From Labia minor (Eukaryota; Arthropoda; Insecta; Dermaptera; Spongiphoridae), in contig OY720345.1 of NCBI GenBank assembly GCA_963082975.1, positions 15,278,491 through 15,342,490 on the forward strand: a stretch of DNA of 64,000 nt. The letters are read 5' to 3'. Below, piece by piece: positions 21,623 to 32,099 of the stretch; within the stretch, counting starts at the first letter, position 1; each line of letters begins with the position of its first letter. The notes under the pieces were generated by a model. The model made no database searches. It was not told the DNA's origin and saw only the letters and a list, made by a program, of their open reading frames with translations. The translations under genes and the position numbers were made by a program.

Positions 21623-22225
21623 ACTCTTCTTAGAGGGACAGGCGGCTTCTAGCCGCACGAGAATGATTAATAATAATAATTTATAGGAAAATTGGTTTCA
21701 ATAACTTACAAAACAACACAATGTTTAAATATAAAATTAATAACGTTATTCAAATCGTTGTAATATTTGTTTTTTTGGCTTTTTCGGAATTTCTCTCCAT
21801 TTAGCCAGCTTTCTCAGATTTGTTTATTATTTTTATTTTTTATTTTTATTTATATTTATATTTATATATCGATGCACTCGGCGAGGTTTGAACCCTCGAA
21901 CTCGAGTCGGCGGACCGGTCACATATTTAAGTAATAATAACAAAAACAAAATTTAAAAAAAAAGAAGTTAGTAACAAATTGATAATTTTGATAAGTTTCT
22001 TTTTAATGTTTATTATGTTTTACTAAATTTTCTTTTATGATAAAAAATAATACTAATATCAAAAATTAGAATATTTCAATTTGAATTTCGAATTTTTTTT
22101 TTATTTTAAATTCTATAAAAATGGTAAATTATAAATGGTGGCGCCAAAAACTTGGTTTCAGAAAAGACAATAGTGTCCTAGTCTTATAGATGGTTTCTGT
22201 AGGAAATTATATATATTGATATTAT
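21623..22225 (+). repeat. Dispersed repeat with 18S rRNA-derived head, copy 2
   Basis: 21623-21662 carries CTTCTTAGAGGGACAGGCGG and CTTCTAGCCGCACGAGA, then the same AT-rich tail as copy 1. The tail is interrupted at about 21771-21927 by a block absent from copy 1 that contains a tRNA-like B box on the minus strand. Confidence 0.65.
21771..21927 (-). repeat. Insertion with pol III B box (truncated SINE?)
   Basis: Absent from copy 1 of the host repeat. Its minus strand contains GAGGGTTCAAACCTCGCC, a good B box within a tRNA-like T-arm (stem CGAGG/CCTCG). No A box is visible, so it is a 5'-truncated SINE or tRNA fragment. Confidence 0.4.
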
Positions 22226-22486
22226 TAGAAATATTACAATATTTTATTTTAATAATTTCACTTTCAATTAATTCTAGTTTAATTCATTTTTAAAATGTGA
22301 TAGCTACCTATCTACAAAAGGACCTTTTACTATTATAATATTTACCATAATTACTAATATTTCTTTAAGCAAATTAAGTTGAATTTTAAAATTATTCTAT
22401 TTAATAATATATTAAAACGAATTATAATTTATAAATAGGCATATACTAGAGAGATATAGAATAGATATAGATATATAATATATTAC

Positions 22487-22962
22487 TACCTGGTTCACCA
22501 AGCCGCCGCTTGGTACTTTAAAAAAATTATGAACTATATTTAGATTACATAAATAAACGACAAAATATATGAAACAATTTCAAATAATTTAAAAGAACAT
22601 AAATTAAAAAATAGTCATAAAATATACAGCACTTAAACGTATGTATTAATGCACTGAAAGACAGAAAAGTATGGCCTGTGGGTAACATAATATATATTTC
22701 GTAATTTGATTATAAAATATTTTTAATTTTAATTATAATTTATAATATTTTGTATTTAAGGAAGCGCTATCCGGCGTTTCCAGGCACCATATTTTTTATT
22801 ATTAAAATGACTTTTAAATTAAGAAAAAACTGACAAAGTGGAGTTTTCTTAGGCTGAAACCAATACCGATCGAATTTTCAAAAAAATTATTCCAGCGGTT
22901 TAATATTTCAAAAATACAAATATATATATAAACAATTTTTACTAGCATAATAAGATAAGATA
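22487..22962 (-). repeat. Repeat family X, inverted copy
   Basis: Reverse complement of the unit at 51035-51546. Its 3' end forms a hairpin CCAAGC-CGCC-GCTTGG next to TGGTTCACC. No open frame. Confidence 0.65.
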
Positions 22963-22969
22963 AAAGATT

Positions 22970-23545
22970 ATACTGATATAAAAAATATAAATTACATGCA
23001 GGTCTGAACCTGAAATTTAAAGCATTCTACTTCAATATTTTAATTTCTGAAATAAAAAAAATAAATATATTAAAATTAATAAAAAAAAATAAATAAATAA
23101 GATTAATTATAATTAAGATTATATATTTTTATTTTTATTTTAATTTTCTTTTTATTCATGAATTAAAATAAATTAATTAATATATTGAATTACTGTTATG
23201 ATAGAATAAAAGAAAAATGATTCAATTTCATTTAACATTTTGTGTATTTATTCTATCAAATTATTCCTCTATGCTAATAAAAAACAGTTTTTCACGTTCT
23301 TTATTTTCTCTTGTAAAAAAAAATTGAAAATATTTATTTCAAATATTTTATAAATACAATTTTATGCGTAATAATATTTTAGATAGTTTTCATCATTAGA
23401 GAAAAATTTCAAGAGTATTTTCAAGTATTACTGTTTCCTATTATAATCTATTACATTTTTATAAATAGATTAATGCAACTGATTACAAATGTTATCATGA
23501 AAAAATTGTATCATTTTTTTTTTACCTATTTTTTATTGTTTTTGC
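22970..23545. other. AT-rich DNA before gene E
   Basis: No exon or repeat family recognised; A/T homopolymers dominate. Confidence 0.5.
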
Positions 23546-23548
23546 AAG

Positions 23549-23555
23549 TATAAAA
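23549..23555 (+). promoter_or_regulatory. TATA box of gene E
   Basis: TATAAAA lies about 70 bases before the gene E ATG at 23619, leaving room for a start site and a short 5' leader. The leader ends AACCATCCAATATG, resembling the gene C leader (ACGTCCAATCAAACATG). Confidence 0.55.
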
Positions 23556-23618
23556 TGAGTAAGAGAGTCGATCGAATTGATTTATATGTTAAAGAAACTC
23601 AAAGCATAACCATCCAAT

Positions 23619-23792
23619 ATGAAACGTAAGTTTAGTTATACGTTAACTTTAAAGTAACATTTCATATAAATTTATATTTATTTATATGTATCTATCTGCA
23701 ATTCAATTTATTTCAATTTTTTTCTTTTTATTTTATTTATTCATTAAGACTGATTTTTTTTATTCTGCCTATTTATTTATTTATTTATAAAT

Positions 23793-23831
<39 letters not shown>

Positions 23832-24312
23832 TTTTAACAGGTGTTATTATTAGTTTTTTTGTGGCATTCGTAGCAGTGAATGCTGCAACATTTTTCGCTG
23901 ACATCACTTGTCCACCACCCGGAGATTGTCCAGTTTATTTCCCAGATCCAACCAATTGTAGTCGATTTTATGAATGTTCTGGCTTTACACCAAAATTACT
24001 TGAATGTCCACCAGATCTAGTATTTAATCCAGATAAAAATGTGTGTGACTTTGACTGGAATTATCATTGCGATATTGAAGAAAGTCCAATTGTCGAGTAC
24101 ACCCCTTACGAGGATTGTTCTGGAGAAGGAAATATCAAATTCAAACAAGTGAGTATTAAAATTAATCTATCATTAAAAAAATAAATAAAAAATAAGAATG
24201 AAACAAAATTCTTCAATATTCTTATATAAAATACCAAATAATAATATCAATTTCACCATTCCAGCTACTAGCTAGACCAATAGCTTTGGCAATTAACGAA
24301 AAAAACATAAAG
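23619..24312 (+). CDS. Gene E: secreted CBM14 protein with extra cysteine pair
   Basis: Exon 1 is 23619-23625 (ATG AAA C, donor GTAAG) and exon 2 is 23841-24148 (acceptor TTTTAACAG). The phase 1 join gives MKRVIISFFVAFVAVNA, a clear signal peptide. Exon 2 carries a CBM14 core with C-x5-C-x9-C-x12-C-x7-C plus extra cysteines before it (TCPPPGDC) and after it (YEDC), eight in all, so a fourth disulfide is possible. A phase 0 donor (CAA then GTGAGT) joins exon 3 at 24265, which adds LLARPIALAINEKNIK and ends at TAA (24313-24315 follows the coding exon). A GTAAGT after the stop and a CCAG acceptor at 24403-24406 suggest a 3' UTR intron; AATAAA at 24557 would end the transcript. The intron before exon 2 ends in a TTTA microsatellite. 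Confidence 0.85.
23768..23835 (+). repeat. (TTTA)n microsatellite at gene E acceptor
   Basis: Nearly uninterrupted TTTA units run up to the TTTTAACAG acceptor at 23840 and provide the pyrimidine-rich tract. Confidence 0.85.
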
Positions 24313-24406
24313 TAAACAAAAGTAAGTGTTAATGAATTATTTTTTATTATAGTATATTATTATACTAATGATTTTGTATGAAAAATTTAATTTATTTAAT
24401 TTCCAG

Positions 24407-24482
24407 GTGGAAGTTTTATTTAAAAACAAAATCGCGAAGAGAATTTATATTTATTTATAATATTTTTTTTTTTTTTTTTCTT

Positions 24483-24513
<31 letters not shown>

Positions 24514-24562
24514 TTATATAATATAATAATAATAATTATTGTAATGTAAAAAATTAAATAAA
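24407..24562 (+). other. Gene E 3' UTR exon with poly(T) tract and AATAAA
   Basis: Sequence after the CCAG acceptor carries no open frame. It includes a long T/C-rich tract (about 24465-24512) and a canonical AATAAA at 24557-24562. Read as the terminal untranslated exon of gene E; the exact cleavage site cannot be seen. Confidence 0.45.
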
Positions 24563-24857
24563 TTTTTTTATCAATTGAATTATCATTGAAGTGTTTTTTT
24601 TTTAATTTATTAATGATAAATAAAATAGAATTAATACTTTATGTAAAATAATAATAAAAAATATTGTAAATGGTAAGAGTTGATTTTTATCTTCCCATTG
24701 AGATTCATCTTTATTTCTCTCTACAAGTTAGAGAGGTAGGCAGACCATCACACACAAATGAATAAACACAAGTTTAACATTTCAAATAATTCACAATAAA
24801 GAATTGAGAACATCCAAAAATCAATTTATTATACTTTTCAAAATAACATTAGACATA

Positions 24858-25314
24858 CGAGGGTGGGGTGAAAAGTTTCCGGCCTGACCAAGAAAAACGG
24901 TGTTTTTAAATTTTTTTTTTTTTTTTTGCTTTATTTTTCAACATTCAAGATAGCTGAGACCTGTACGATGTCAGCTGAACTAGTGCGAAATATTTTGCAC
25001 ATCCATTTGAACATGGAAAGCTTTGTGCAAGATGGGTGCCGCTTTTGCTAACATTAGATCAAAAACTGCTTCGAAAAACCATTTCTACCGACAATTTGTC
25101 GCTGTAGGTGTACGTAATCCAAACGAATTTTTGCGTCGATTCCTATCTGTTGATGAGACTTAAATTAAATTAAATTAATTAACTAAATTAGAACACCGTT
25201 ATGAGAAATGTATCAGTGTTGATGAAGATTATGTTGAAAAATAAAACAAACAAAAAATTTAAAAACATCGTTTTTCTTGGTCAGGCCGGAAACTTTTCAC
25301 CCCCCCCCCCCTTG
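24858..25314 (+). mobile_element. Deleted mariner (M2), 457 bp
   Basis: Terminal inverted repeats GGGTGAAAAGTTTCCGGCC and its inverse, followed by GACCAAGAAAAACG on both sides, are flanked by TA. The + strand retains scraps of transposase (AELVRNILHIHLNMESF-like near 24975; EDYVEK-like near 25225). Located between genes E and D. Confidence 0.75.
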
Positions 25315-25394
25315 TACATTCAACTGTGACATACTTAGAAGATACTATTTAAAATATAACAATTAATTAATCGTTATTATTATTATTATCGAGT

Positions 25395-26405
25395 TGTTAC
25401 ACTTATTCGGCACTTGGTACCGGTAAACTTTTACTTGCCCTACTGTTCTTTTCTTTTTCATGGGCTAGGCTCGAACGATACGGAGAGGGAATTCACCCGA
25501 ACCCATACCTAGGCCTTTGGATAATAATTTTGATTTAGTTTTGATTTAACTTCCGAACGATATGGCATGTTTGGTGTTTAACTGCTCTTTGGCCTGTACT
25601 TAAGATGTCAATTGGTAGGCAGGTCCAGTTCCTCAATTATCCTGTTTAACTTCTTAAACACTCTATCCTTTGCAAAGATGTGACAAATTTTTTTGATTTG
25701 AATAGCCAGTTCCTCATATTTAACTACTTTTCCAGTTTCAGTTTTTTTATATTCGTTGAAAGAGAAAGAGGGAGGCTTTTTTGGTATTTTTACTAATAAG
25801 GAGGATATCTGTTGGTTATAATTTATGGTCTGATCCGTTAATATAGTTCTATCCTAGTACAAAACCACCTCCTTACTCTCCAATATTGGTACTGAGGTAT
25901 ATTTATAATACGGAGGTGTTGTTTTGGGGTCAAGAAGTCCATTTTTCAATCCTAGGTGTTTGTGGATTAGTTTTACCAGTTGGTTATGTCTTGAGAGGTA
26001 GGCCTTCTCTGGAAGGGCTGGACCTCCTGCCATTATCCGAGTTATTGCACTTTCTCAGCATTGATGCTGGAAAAAATTTACCTATCCCTTTCAGATCTTA
26101 TTAAGGGCTAGGCTCGGTCGATACCGAGAGGGAATTCACCCGAACCCATACGCCTTTGGATAATCATTTTTATATAACTGAGGAACTTCCGAACGATATG
26201 GCATGTTTGGAGTATAACTGCTTTTTGGCCTGTTCTTAAAATGTTGGTTGGCAGGTCCAGTTCCTCAATTATCCTTTTTAGTTTCCCAGACACTATACCT
26301 ACTGCAGAGATCCCAGTACAAAACCACCTTCTTACTCTCTAATACTGGTACTGGGGTATATTTATAATACAGAGGTGTTGTTTTGGGGTCAAGAAGTCCA
26401 TTTTT
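25395..26405 (-). repeat. Degraded retroelement tail, duplicated in tandem
   Basis: GAGAGGGAATTCACCCGAAC with about 200 bp downstream occurs at 25483 and again at 26127. GAGGTGTTGTTTTGGGGTCA with about 90 bp occurs at 25911 and 26371. The minus-strand reading near 26293-26108 resembles a non-LTR C-terminal tail but has no diagnostic domain. Confidence 0.45.
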
Positions 26406-26756
26406 ATATTATTACTATTATTATTATTGATCATTTTCAATTAATATTTCTTTGCCAAAGAGTAGTCATGTTAAATGCTAATAAAAAATAAATGAATAAA
26501 TGTCAACAATAATACAACTGGAGGTTTGAATTAAAATTTTTTACCTATTTTCCCTCATTAATCTTTACAATTAATATTAGGTAATTTCTCTGTTCCAATG
26601 CGTTTATGGTCTGGTCCGTCTTATTCTTAATTTTTCATTCATTAAAAAAAATATTAAAATAAATAATAAGAAATAATAAAACTAATTTCCGAGATTCAGA
26701 AATATATTACTTTTTATTAATTAATTTGTTATTATAGTGACTAAAATACTACTATG

Positions 26757-27035
26757 AAGGCGCCACAGGAGGGAGGTAGCAAAGCAGCTTCATATTCGGG
26801 TTAAAGTTCCAGGCCTGGATAGAGAATTTCTTTAGCTGGGGTCTATGGAATGGAGTCAACCCAGCCCCGGGATTAAAATTGGGAAAGCTACTTGATAGCG
26901 CTTCCGATCATGAAAATCAAGGTAAAGGTTGATAGGATCCGTTGTACTGATCATAGGACACCTCTTTTTGTATAACCGACTTGATAGGTGTTGTCCTTAC
27001 GTAGGACTTACAAAAGTCAGAGTTTTTTTTTATAA
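26757..27035 (+). repeat. tRNA-derived SINE (family S), copy 1
   Basis: Head GGCGCCACAGG..., decayed B box GGGTTAAAGTTCC, body AGCTGGGGTCTATGGAATGG-AGTCAACCCAGCC and TTGATAGGTGTTGTCCTTAC-GTAGGAC, then AAAGTCAGAG and a poly(T) tail. Shared with 42011-42245 and 55930-56143. Confidence 0.7.
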
Positions 27036-27039
27036 TACT

Positions 27040-29640
27040 ACTATACTATATGAACTATATTGAGACTGTAAGGTGGTAGAAATTTCAAATTCATAATTTT
27101 TTTTTACAAACCAACATATTTATTTATATATTCCTATGTAGGATGTATATAGCTTGTATATGTAATTAGGGATGTATACCTAGTATCAATCTCCTTTGTC
27201 CATCGCAGTGGATCAAAAATATATTTTCACAGATATTATAGACAACTTTTAGAAACTTATTAATTAATAAAATAGGAATACTTGTTTACATTATCTTCTC
27301 GGTGTTTAGAAATTAAAAATGAATTTTGATAATCGAGTATTTATTTATATTAATACCATTTTTTTTTAAATTTCCTACTTTTTTCCTGATAGGAATTATA
27401 ATGATTATGATTAATATTATTTAATAAACTTCTCAATGTTATATTATCTGATAAAATCAAATTTGAACATATCCCATCTTTTTTTCTATTATTTCTTTAC
27501 GCAAGAAAATTTCTTTCATTCTTCTTATCGTAACAACATGTGAAATGATCATTAATTATTATCTCCCAATCAAAACTAAATAATAAGACGAAATCATCGA
27601 ACATCCACTTGAAATTTGTTCTTTAAAAATATAATTAATAGAAAATTATGATAAGATTGATTACTTTAAGAGATTAGTTATCAATATTTAGTTAAGCTTC
27701 ATATTTGCCTGATTTTCTTTGAATTTGTCAAAATATATTAATAACAAAAAAAAAGAAATAAAATAAAACATCACTGTCTAATAATATGTATTTAAATCAA
27801 GGTAATGTTTTTTTATTCTATTTCTTTTTATCTTCAATTTTTAATCTAAAAAAATAATACCCACAATAACATACTTTCACATGATTTTTAATGTCAATTA
27901 TATTATCTACATATTAAAAATGTGCATTAATCCCGAATTTCGAAACAAAGACCAATGATGCTTTTTTAACTTATTATTCTAATATAACAGAAATTATTTA
28001 TGAAAATAATAACGGTTTTTTTATTTGTATATGAAATTTAATAAAACTCTTTTTTTTGTATTTTGATGTAGTTTATAATTTTCTTGTTCATTTCGCATAC
28101 AAACATATAATATTATATATAATTCAGTTTTACAATAAGTTCTACAGTATTGTCATTTCGAAAATATAATTAATTAGAAAATAATTTCTATATCAATTGA
28201 TTTGGTTTAAATTAATTAATTTTCAAATTTTTTTGTATATTTTCCAATGATATTTTTATATCATTATTAAGATAATAATAATTCCAATTAAAATAAAGAA
28301 TTATAATTACATCAAATAAACGAAATTATTTCTAATCTCAATGCTCTTGGTCGCCAATTCTTATTTTCCTCATTTTTACCTTTATATTATCAGCTCATCA
28401 TTTTTTTTTAGTTTTCAACCCACTGGTTGTTTCCCAATTGATTTTTTTTTGATAGTTTTTACACATTGCAACCAGGTTTCCCTTTCACTGTAATTCTAAT
28501 GTTGATAATAGAAGTATAGAGTTCATATAATTTTTAATAATAATATCTTTAATCTGGGAATTTTCAACTATCAAACAAATGGACCACGTCTTACATTCTT
28601 AAAACACAAATGTCAAATTAAAATATAGCTTTATAAATTTTTTTCTAGTTTAAAGACATACATTTGATAAGATAATAATATTATAATATTGAATTTTTAG
28701 ATTAATTTGGTTTATTCTAATATTTACTAAAAGATAACAAATATATAATATATGATGAATCGTCTGTCAATATTTCAATTCATTTAAACATATTGAAATC
28801 TAAGTTGTATTTTAGCCATGCTCTCTATATTTTTCTTTCATTTTTTTTTATTAATATTTTATTTTTATTTATTTAATGACATATCTTATTTTTAATTTTT
28901 TTAAAGTTTAATTTATATTTTCAATATTTTTTTTTATTTCCTTTTCCTTCATTTTAGCAAATTAATTAATTTTTTAAATTTCATATGATCTATTTTGTTA
29001 AAAATATGTTTATGCTTCTAATACATAGGTCGCCAATATATTCTATATAGATCCCCAGAAGAAAAGTAGAGGTGGAATGGGCGTCGATTGGGAAACACAG
29101 TTCTTAATATACAAATCACACATACCTAACTGCGTATATAAAATTTTAAATTTTTTAAATATCATTTTCTTTATAGAAAATTAAACTATAAACGTATAAG
29201 TATATATTTATTCGGGTGAAAAGAATGAAAAATCTGTAGTTACTTTACTTATTGTTTCTGATTTATTAAATTATAAGGCTAATAGATATTTTTATTTTAA
29301 TTGTCTGTAAATTACCTTATGGGGTAAATGGAGATTTCGAAAAATTATATAGGGGCCGATGATCAAAAAAGTAGGGCGACCCCTGTCCTAATATAAGGAA
29401 GTAAAATAAATTTTATCTAATAAATAATTAAAATAAAATACTGTTGCTTGTTCTATGCTATTAATTCTAATTTTTAATTCAATACTTTTTACACACACTT
29501 ATTAGCTAATTAATAATACAACTTAATTAATTTAAATTTTTGTATAGAATAAAATGAATAATTTATTTAATATATTCTGAAAGATGATAATAATATCATA
29601 AAATTAATTATTTTTACCCTTTTTAAAAAAATATCAATTT
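27040..29640. other. AT-rich DNA before gene D exon 2
   Basis: Holds the tentative gene D exon 1 (27786-27801). Otherwise no open exon. At 29345-29395 a CGACCCCTGTCC segment resembles 4650-4690. Most of the stretch would be gene D intron 1 if that first exon is right. Confidence 0.4.
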
Positions 29641-30047
29641 ATTCATATATATATATACAGGATGTCCCAAAATGAAAGAGCAGATTTTAATTTCTTTTTC
29701 GTTCATTTTGGGACACCCTATATATAAGTATATAAGTATATATATATATATATATATATATATACTATATCAAGAAAATATAAATAATTTTGTTTTAGGT
29801 TATACATTTGTTGTTGTATTTCTATTCAGCATCAATTACTCCATTGCTCAAGATTGTACTAATGTAAAGGAAGGGAAAATCATTCCTCATCCTTTTGAAT
29901 GTTCCTTTTTCTATCGATGCGGAAATGATTCAATTCCAGATTTACTTGAAAAATGCCCTAAAGGATTATATTTTGATTTTTCATCTTCAAAAGAAAGATG
30001 TTTGAAACATAGTTCATGTAATCCAACTATGAAAGTACGTAAGAATT

Positions 30048-30116
<69 letters not shown>

Positions 30117-31445
30117 ATTGTTCAAAAGAAAAGGTGAATTTTGAATCGTAATGCAGAATCCATGATTTGTTTTTCTACAATTCCGATCTTTTGAGACATA
30201 TTGCTTCACGTACACGTTGCACTTCCAGGTAGTATTCCTTATTAACAGTACGATCTGTTGGCAAGAACTCATGATGCACCACGCCATTATAATCGAAGAA
30301 AACAGTGAGCAAAACTTACACATCTTGTACTACTTATAAATATATTTTTGGGACAAAGTAGTCTCGCTGAATGCTACAGTCAACATCTTAAGTGCGTTGG
30401 AGAATTTTATTCCATTTTTAACGCAAAATTTAATAAAGATTCTTTAAAAAATCGAAAAACACACGAAAACATGACTAACTTTTTCAGTTGTCAAAAACAA
30501 ACAACTAATCCAAATGGCTGATAATGTCAACATATGAGAAACATATGTCTACCAACATAACATAAAAAAATTCAGATAATCAAATATACATAGCCCGCGA
30601 AAATTTAAAATTCACCCTTTTTCTTTTGAACAAATCTCTTATATTGACAATATAAATGTTGATATTAGCTATATTTATTTATTTAATATAATCCAATGAA
30701 GGGTACTTTCCAGCCAATGTGTAATATATATATTATTTATTCCTAACTTAATTAATGAACTAATGAAAAGTCAATTCTATATATCTAAATGTACTGGCAA
30801 CACCTTTAATATTTTAATAATAATAATATCCATATATAATAAAAATAGAAAATAAATTATACATATTTTATATATTAATATTCTTTATAATATTATTCAT
30901 AAATACAATTAGTTTGTTGTATATTTTAATTCAGGTAAATGCATCTCTGTATATATTTAATGGAAGGAGATCTTGTATCGATTGTATCATATTTGATTAC
31001 TAATAGATAATACATTTTTTTTCAGGTAAACTTAATAAATCATGCATCAAAATATAAAAATAAAATTGGAAAACATCAGAATAAAAAGAAATCATTTCGA
31101 TTTTTATCTCCACCTCAACCAAATGATTATATTCAATTAGTGAGAGATATTTTTGACTGTCGTCGTTTTTATAAAAATAATGATTTATATAGTTGCCCGG
31201 ATGGATATGCTTTTGATTCTATTTTTGAAACATGTGTACCTAAAAAACATTGTCCATGTCAAAAGATGCCTGATGTTGTTTGTGAAAATGAAAATGATTT
31301 TATTGCTGATCCATTTAATTGCAAACAATTTTGGAGATGTTCAAATGGGAAAAAATATTTATTTTCTTGTCGTGATGGCCTCTTTTTCGATCCTGGATTA
31401 AAAGTTTGTAATTGGGAACAATACGTTATGTGTAATCGATGTTGA
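27786..31445 (+). CDS. Gene D: secreted protein with three CBM14 domains
   Basis: Firm exons are 29799-30034 and 31026-31445, joined in phase 0 (donor GTACGT, acceptor TTTTTTTCAG). The first encodes YTFVVVFLFSINYSIAQ, a signal peptide core, then CBM14-1 with six cysteines (x14, x5, x11, x14, x5). The second encodes a basic linker, a degenerate CBM14-2 and CBM14-3 with the standard x12, x5, x9, x12, x7 spacing, ending CNRC at TGA. CBM14-2 lacks cysteine 1 and cysteine 3 (Asn at position 3) but keeps 2, 4, 5 and 6; known pairing is 1-3, 2-6, 4-5, so exactly one disulfide is lost. Exon 1 is tentative: 27786-27801 (ATG TAT TTA AAT CAA G, donor GTAATG) has the right phase and yields MYLNQGYTFVVV. 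The 30035-31025 intron holds a CA repeat and a mariner. Multi-domain secreted chitin binder. Confidence 0.8.
29660..29720. mobile_element. Tiny mariner-like MITE upstream of gene D exon
   Basis: CAGGATGTCCCAAAATGA and its inverse TCATTTTGGGACACCCT enclose only about 25 bp, flanked by TA repeats. GGTGTCCCAAAAT ends are typical of Tc1/mariner elements. It sits about 80 bp before the exon 2 acceptor. Confidence 0.5.
30053..30111 (+). repeat. (CA)n microsatellite in gene D intron
   Basis: About 29 uninterrupted CA units, immediately abutting the mariner end CGAGGATTG at 30112. Confidence 0.95.
30112..30640 (-). mobile_element. Deleted mariner (M1) in gene D intron
   Basis: Ends CGAGGATTGTTCAAAAGAAA and the inverse of the same motif near 30620-30640. 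Read on the minus strand it shows GVVHHEFLPTDRTVNKEYYL and AICLKRSELWKNKSWILHYD, mariner catalytic-domain sequence. Several stops and a deletion of the C-terminus make it inactive. Confidence 0.75.
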
Positions 31446-31667
31446 TTTTATTTGAAATACTTTAAATACATAAACATATTAAATTCATATAAAATCTACT
31501 AATCAAATTTAGAACAAGTAAAAATTAAACTTTATAATTTGAAATTCTTGATACTATTATGATAAATTATAAATATATCCCCAATCATATATTCATTCAA
31601 ATAAACACAAAAAATCTTTTAAAATTAATTAATCAATTTTTCAATATAAATTATAATATTTATAAAT

Positions 31668-32080
31668 CAAGGGGCAGATTTAAGCCTAGGCGGAATTGGC
31701 AACTGCCTAGGGCCCGCAATTTCAGGGGGCCCGTAAAACGGTTCAAAAAATCGTGAATTTTTTCACTTTTGCGATCAGACTTTTAAATATTTTCGACTTT
31801 TTAATTTTTTTTCAACATTATGGTTATAAAAAAAGTAAAATGATTTTTGCGATCAGACTTTCAAATATTTTCCACTTTTTTCAAATTTTTTCAATATGGT
31901 TCTAAAAAAAGGTAAAATGATTTTGCCACCATCAAGTGTGCCCACACTTGCAATATTATTTCTACTCTTCAATAATAATTTTTTTAAATAAAAAATAAAA
32001 TAAATTTATGTTATTTTATTTGTGGGGGGCCTGGTATTCTGTCCTTGCCTAGGGCCCGAAAATTCCTTAATCCTGCACTG
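31668..32080. mobile_element. hAT-like element, about 413 bp
   Basis: Right end is the inverse of CAGTGCAGGATTAAGGAATT; CCTAGGGCCCG occurs near both ends. The same end motif occurs at 438 and 11842. The flanks (TTATAAAT, TTTATAAT) are only approximate duplications. It lies just after gene D. Confidence 0.55.
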
Positions 32081-32099
32081 TTTATAATAATTAGTTACA

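Noticed and set aside
29911-30323. Long minus-strand frames rich in VCVCVC across the gene D region
   Set aside because: The repeats come from the CA microsatellite and the rest from a decayed mariner or the antisense of the CBM14 exon.
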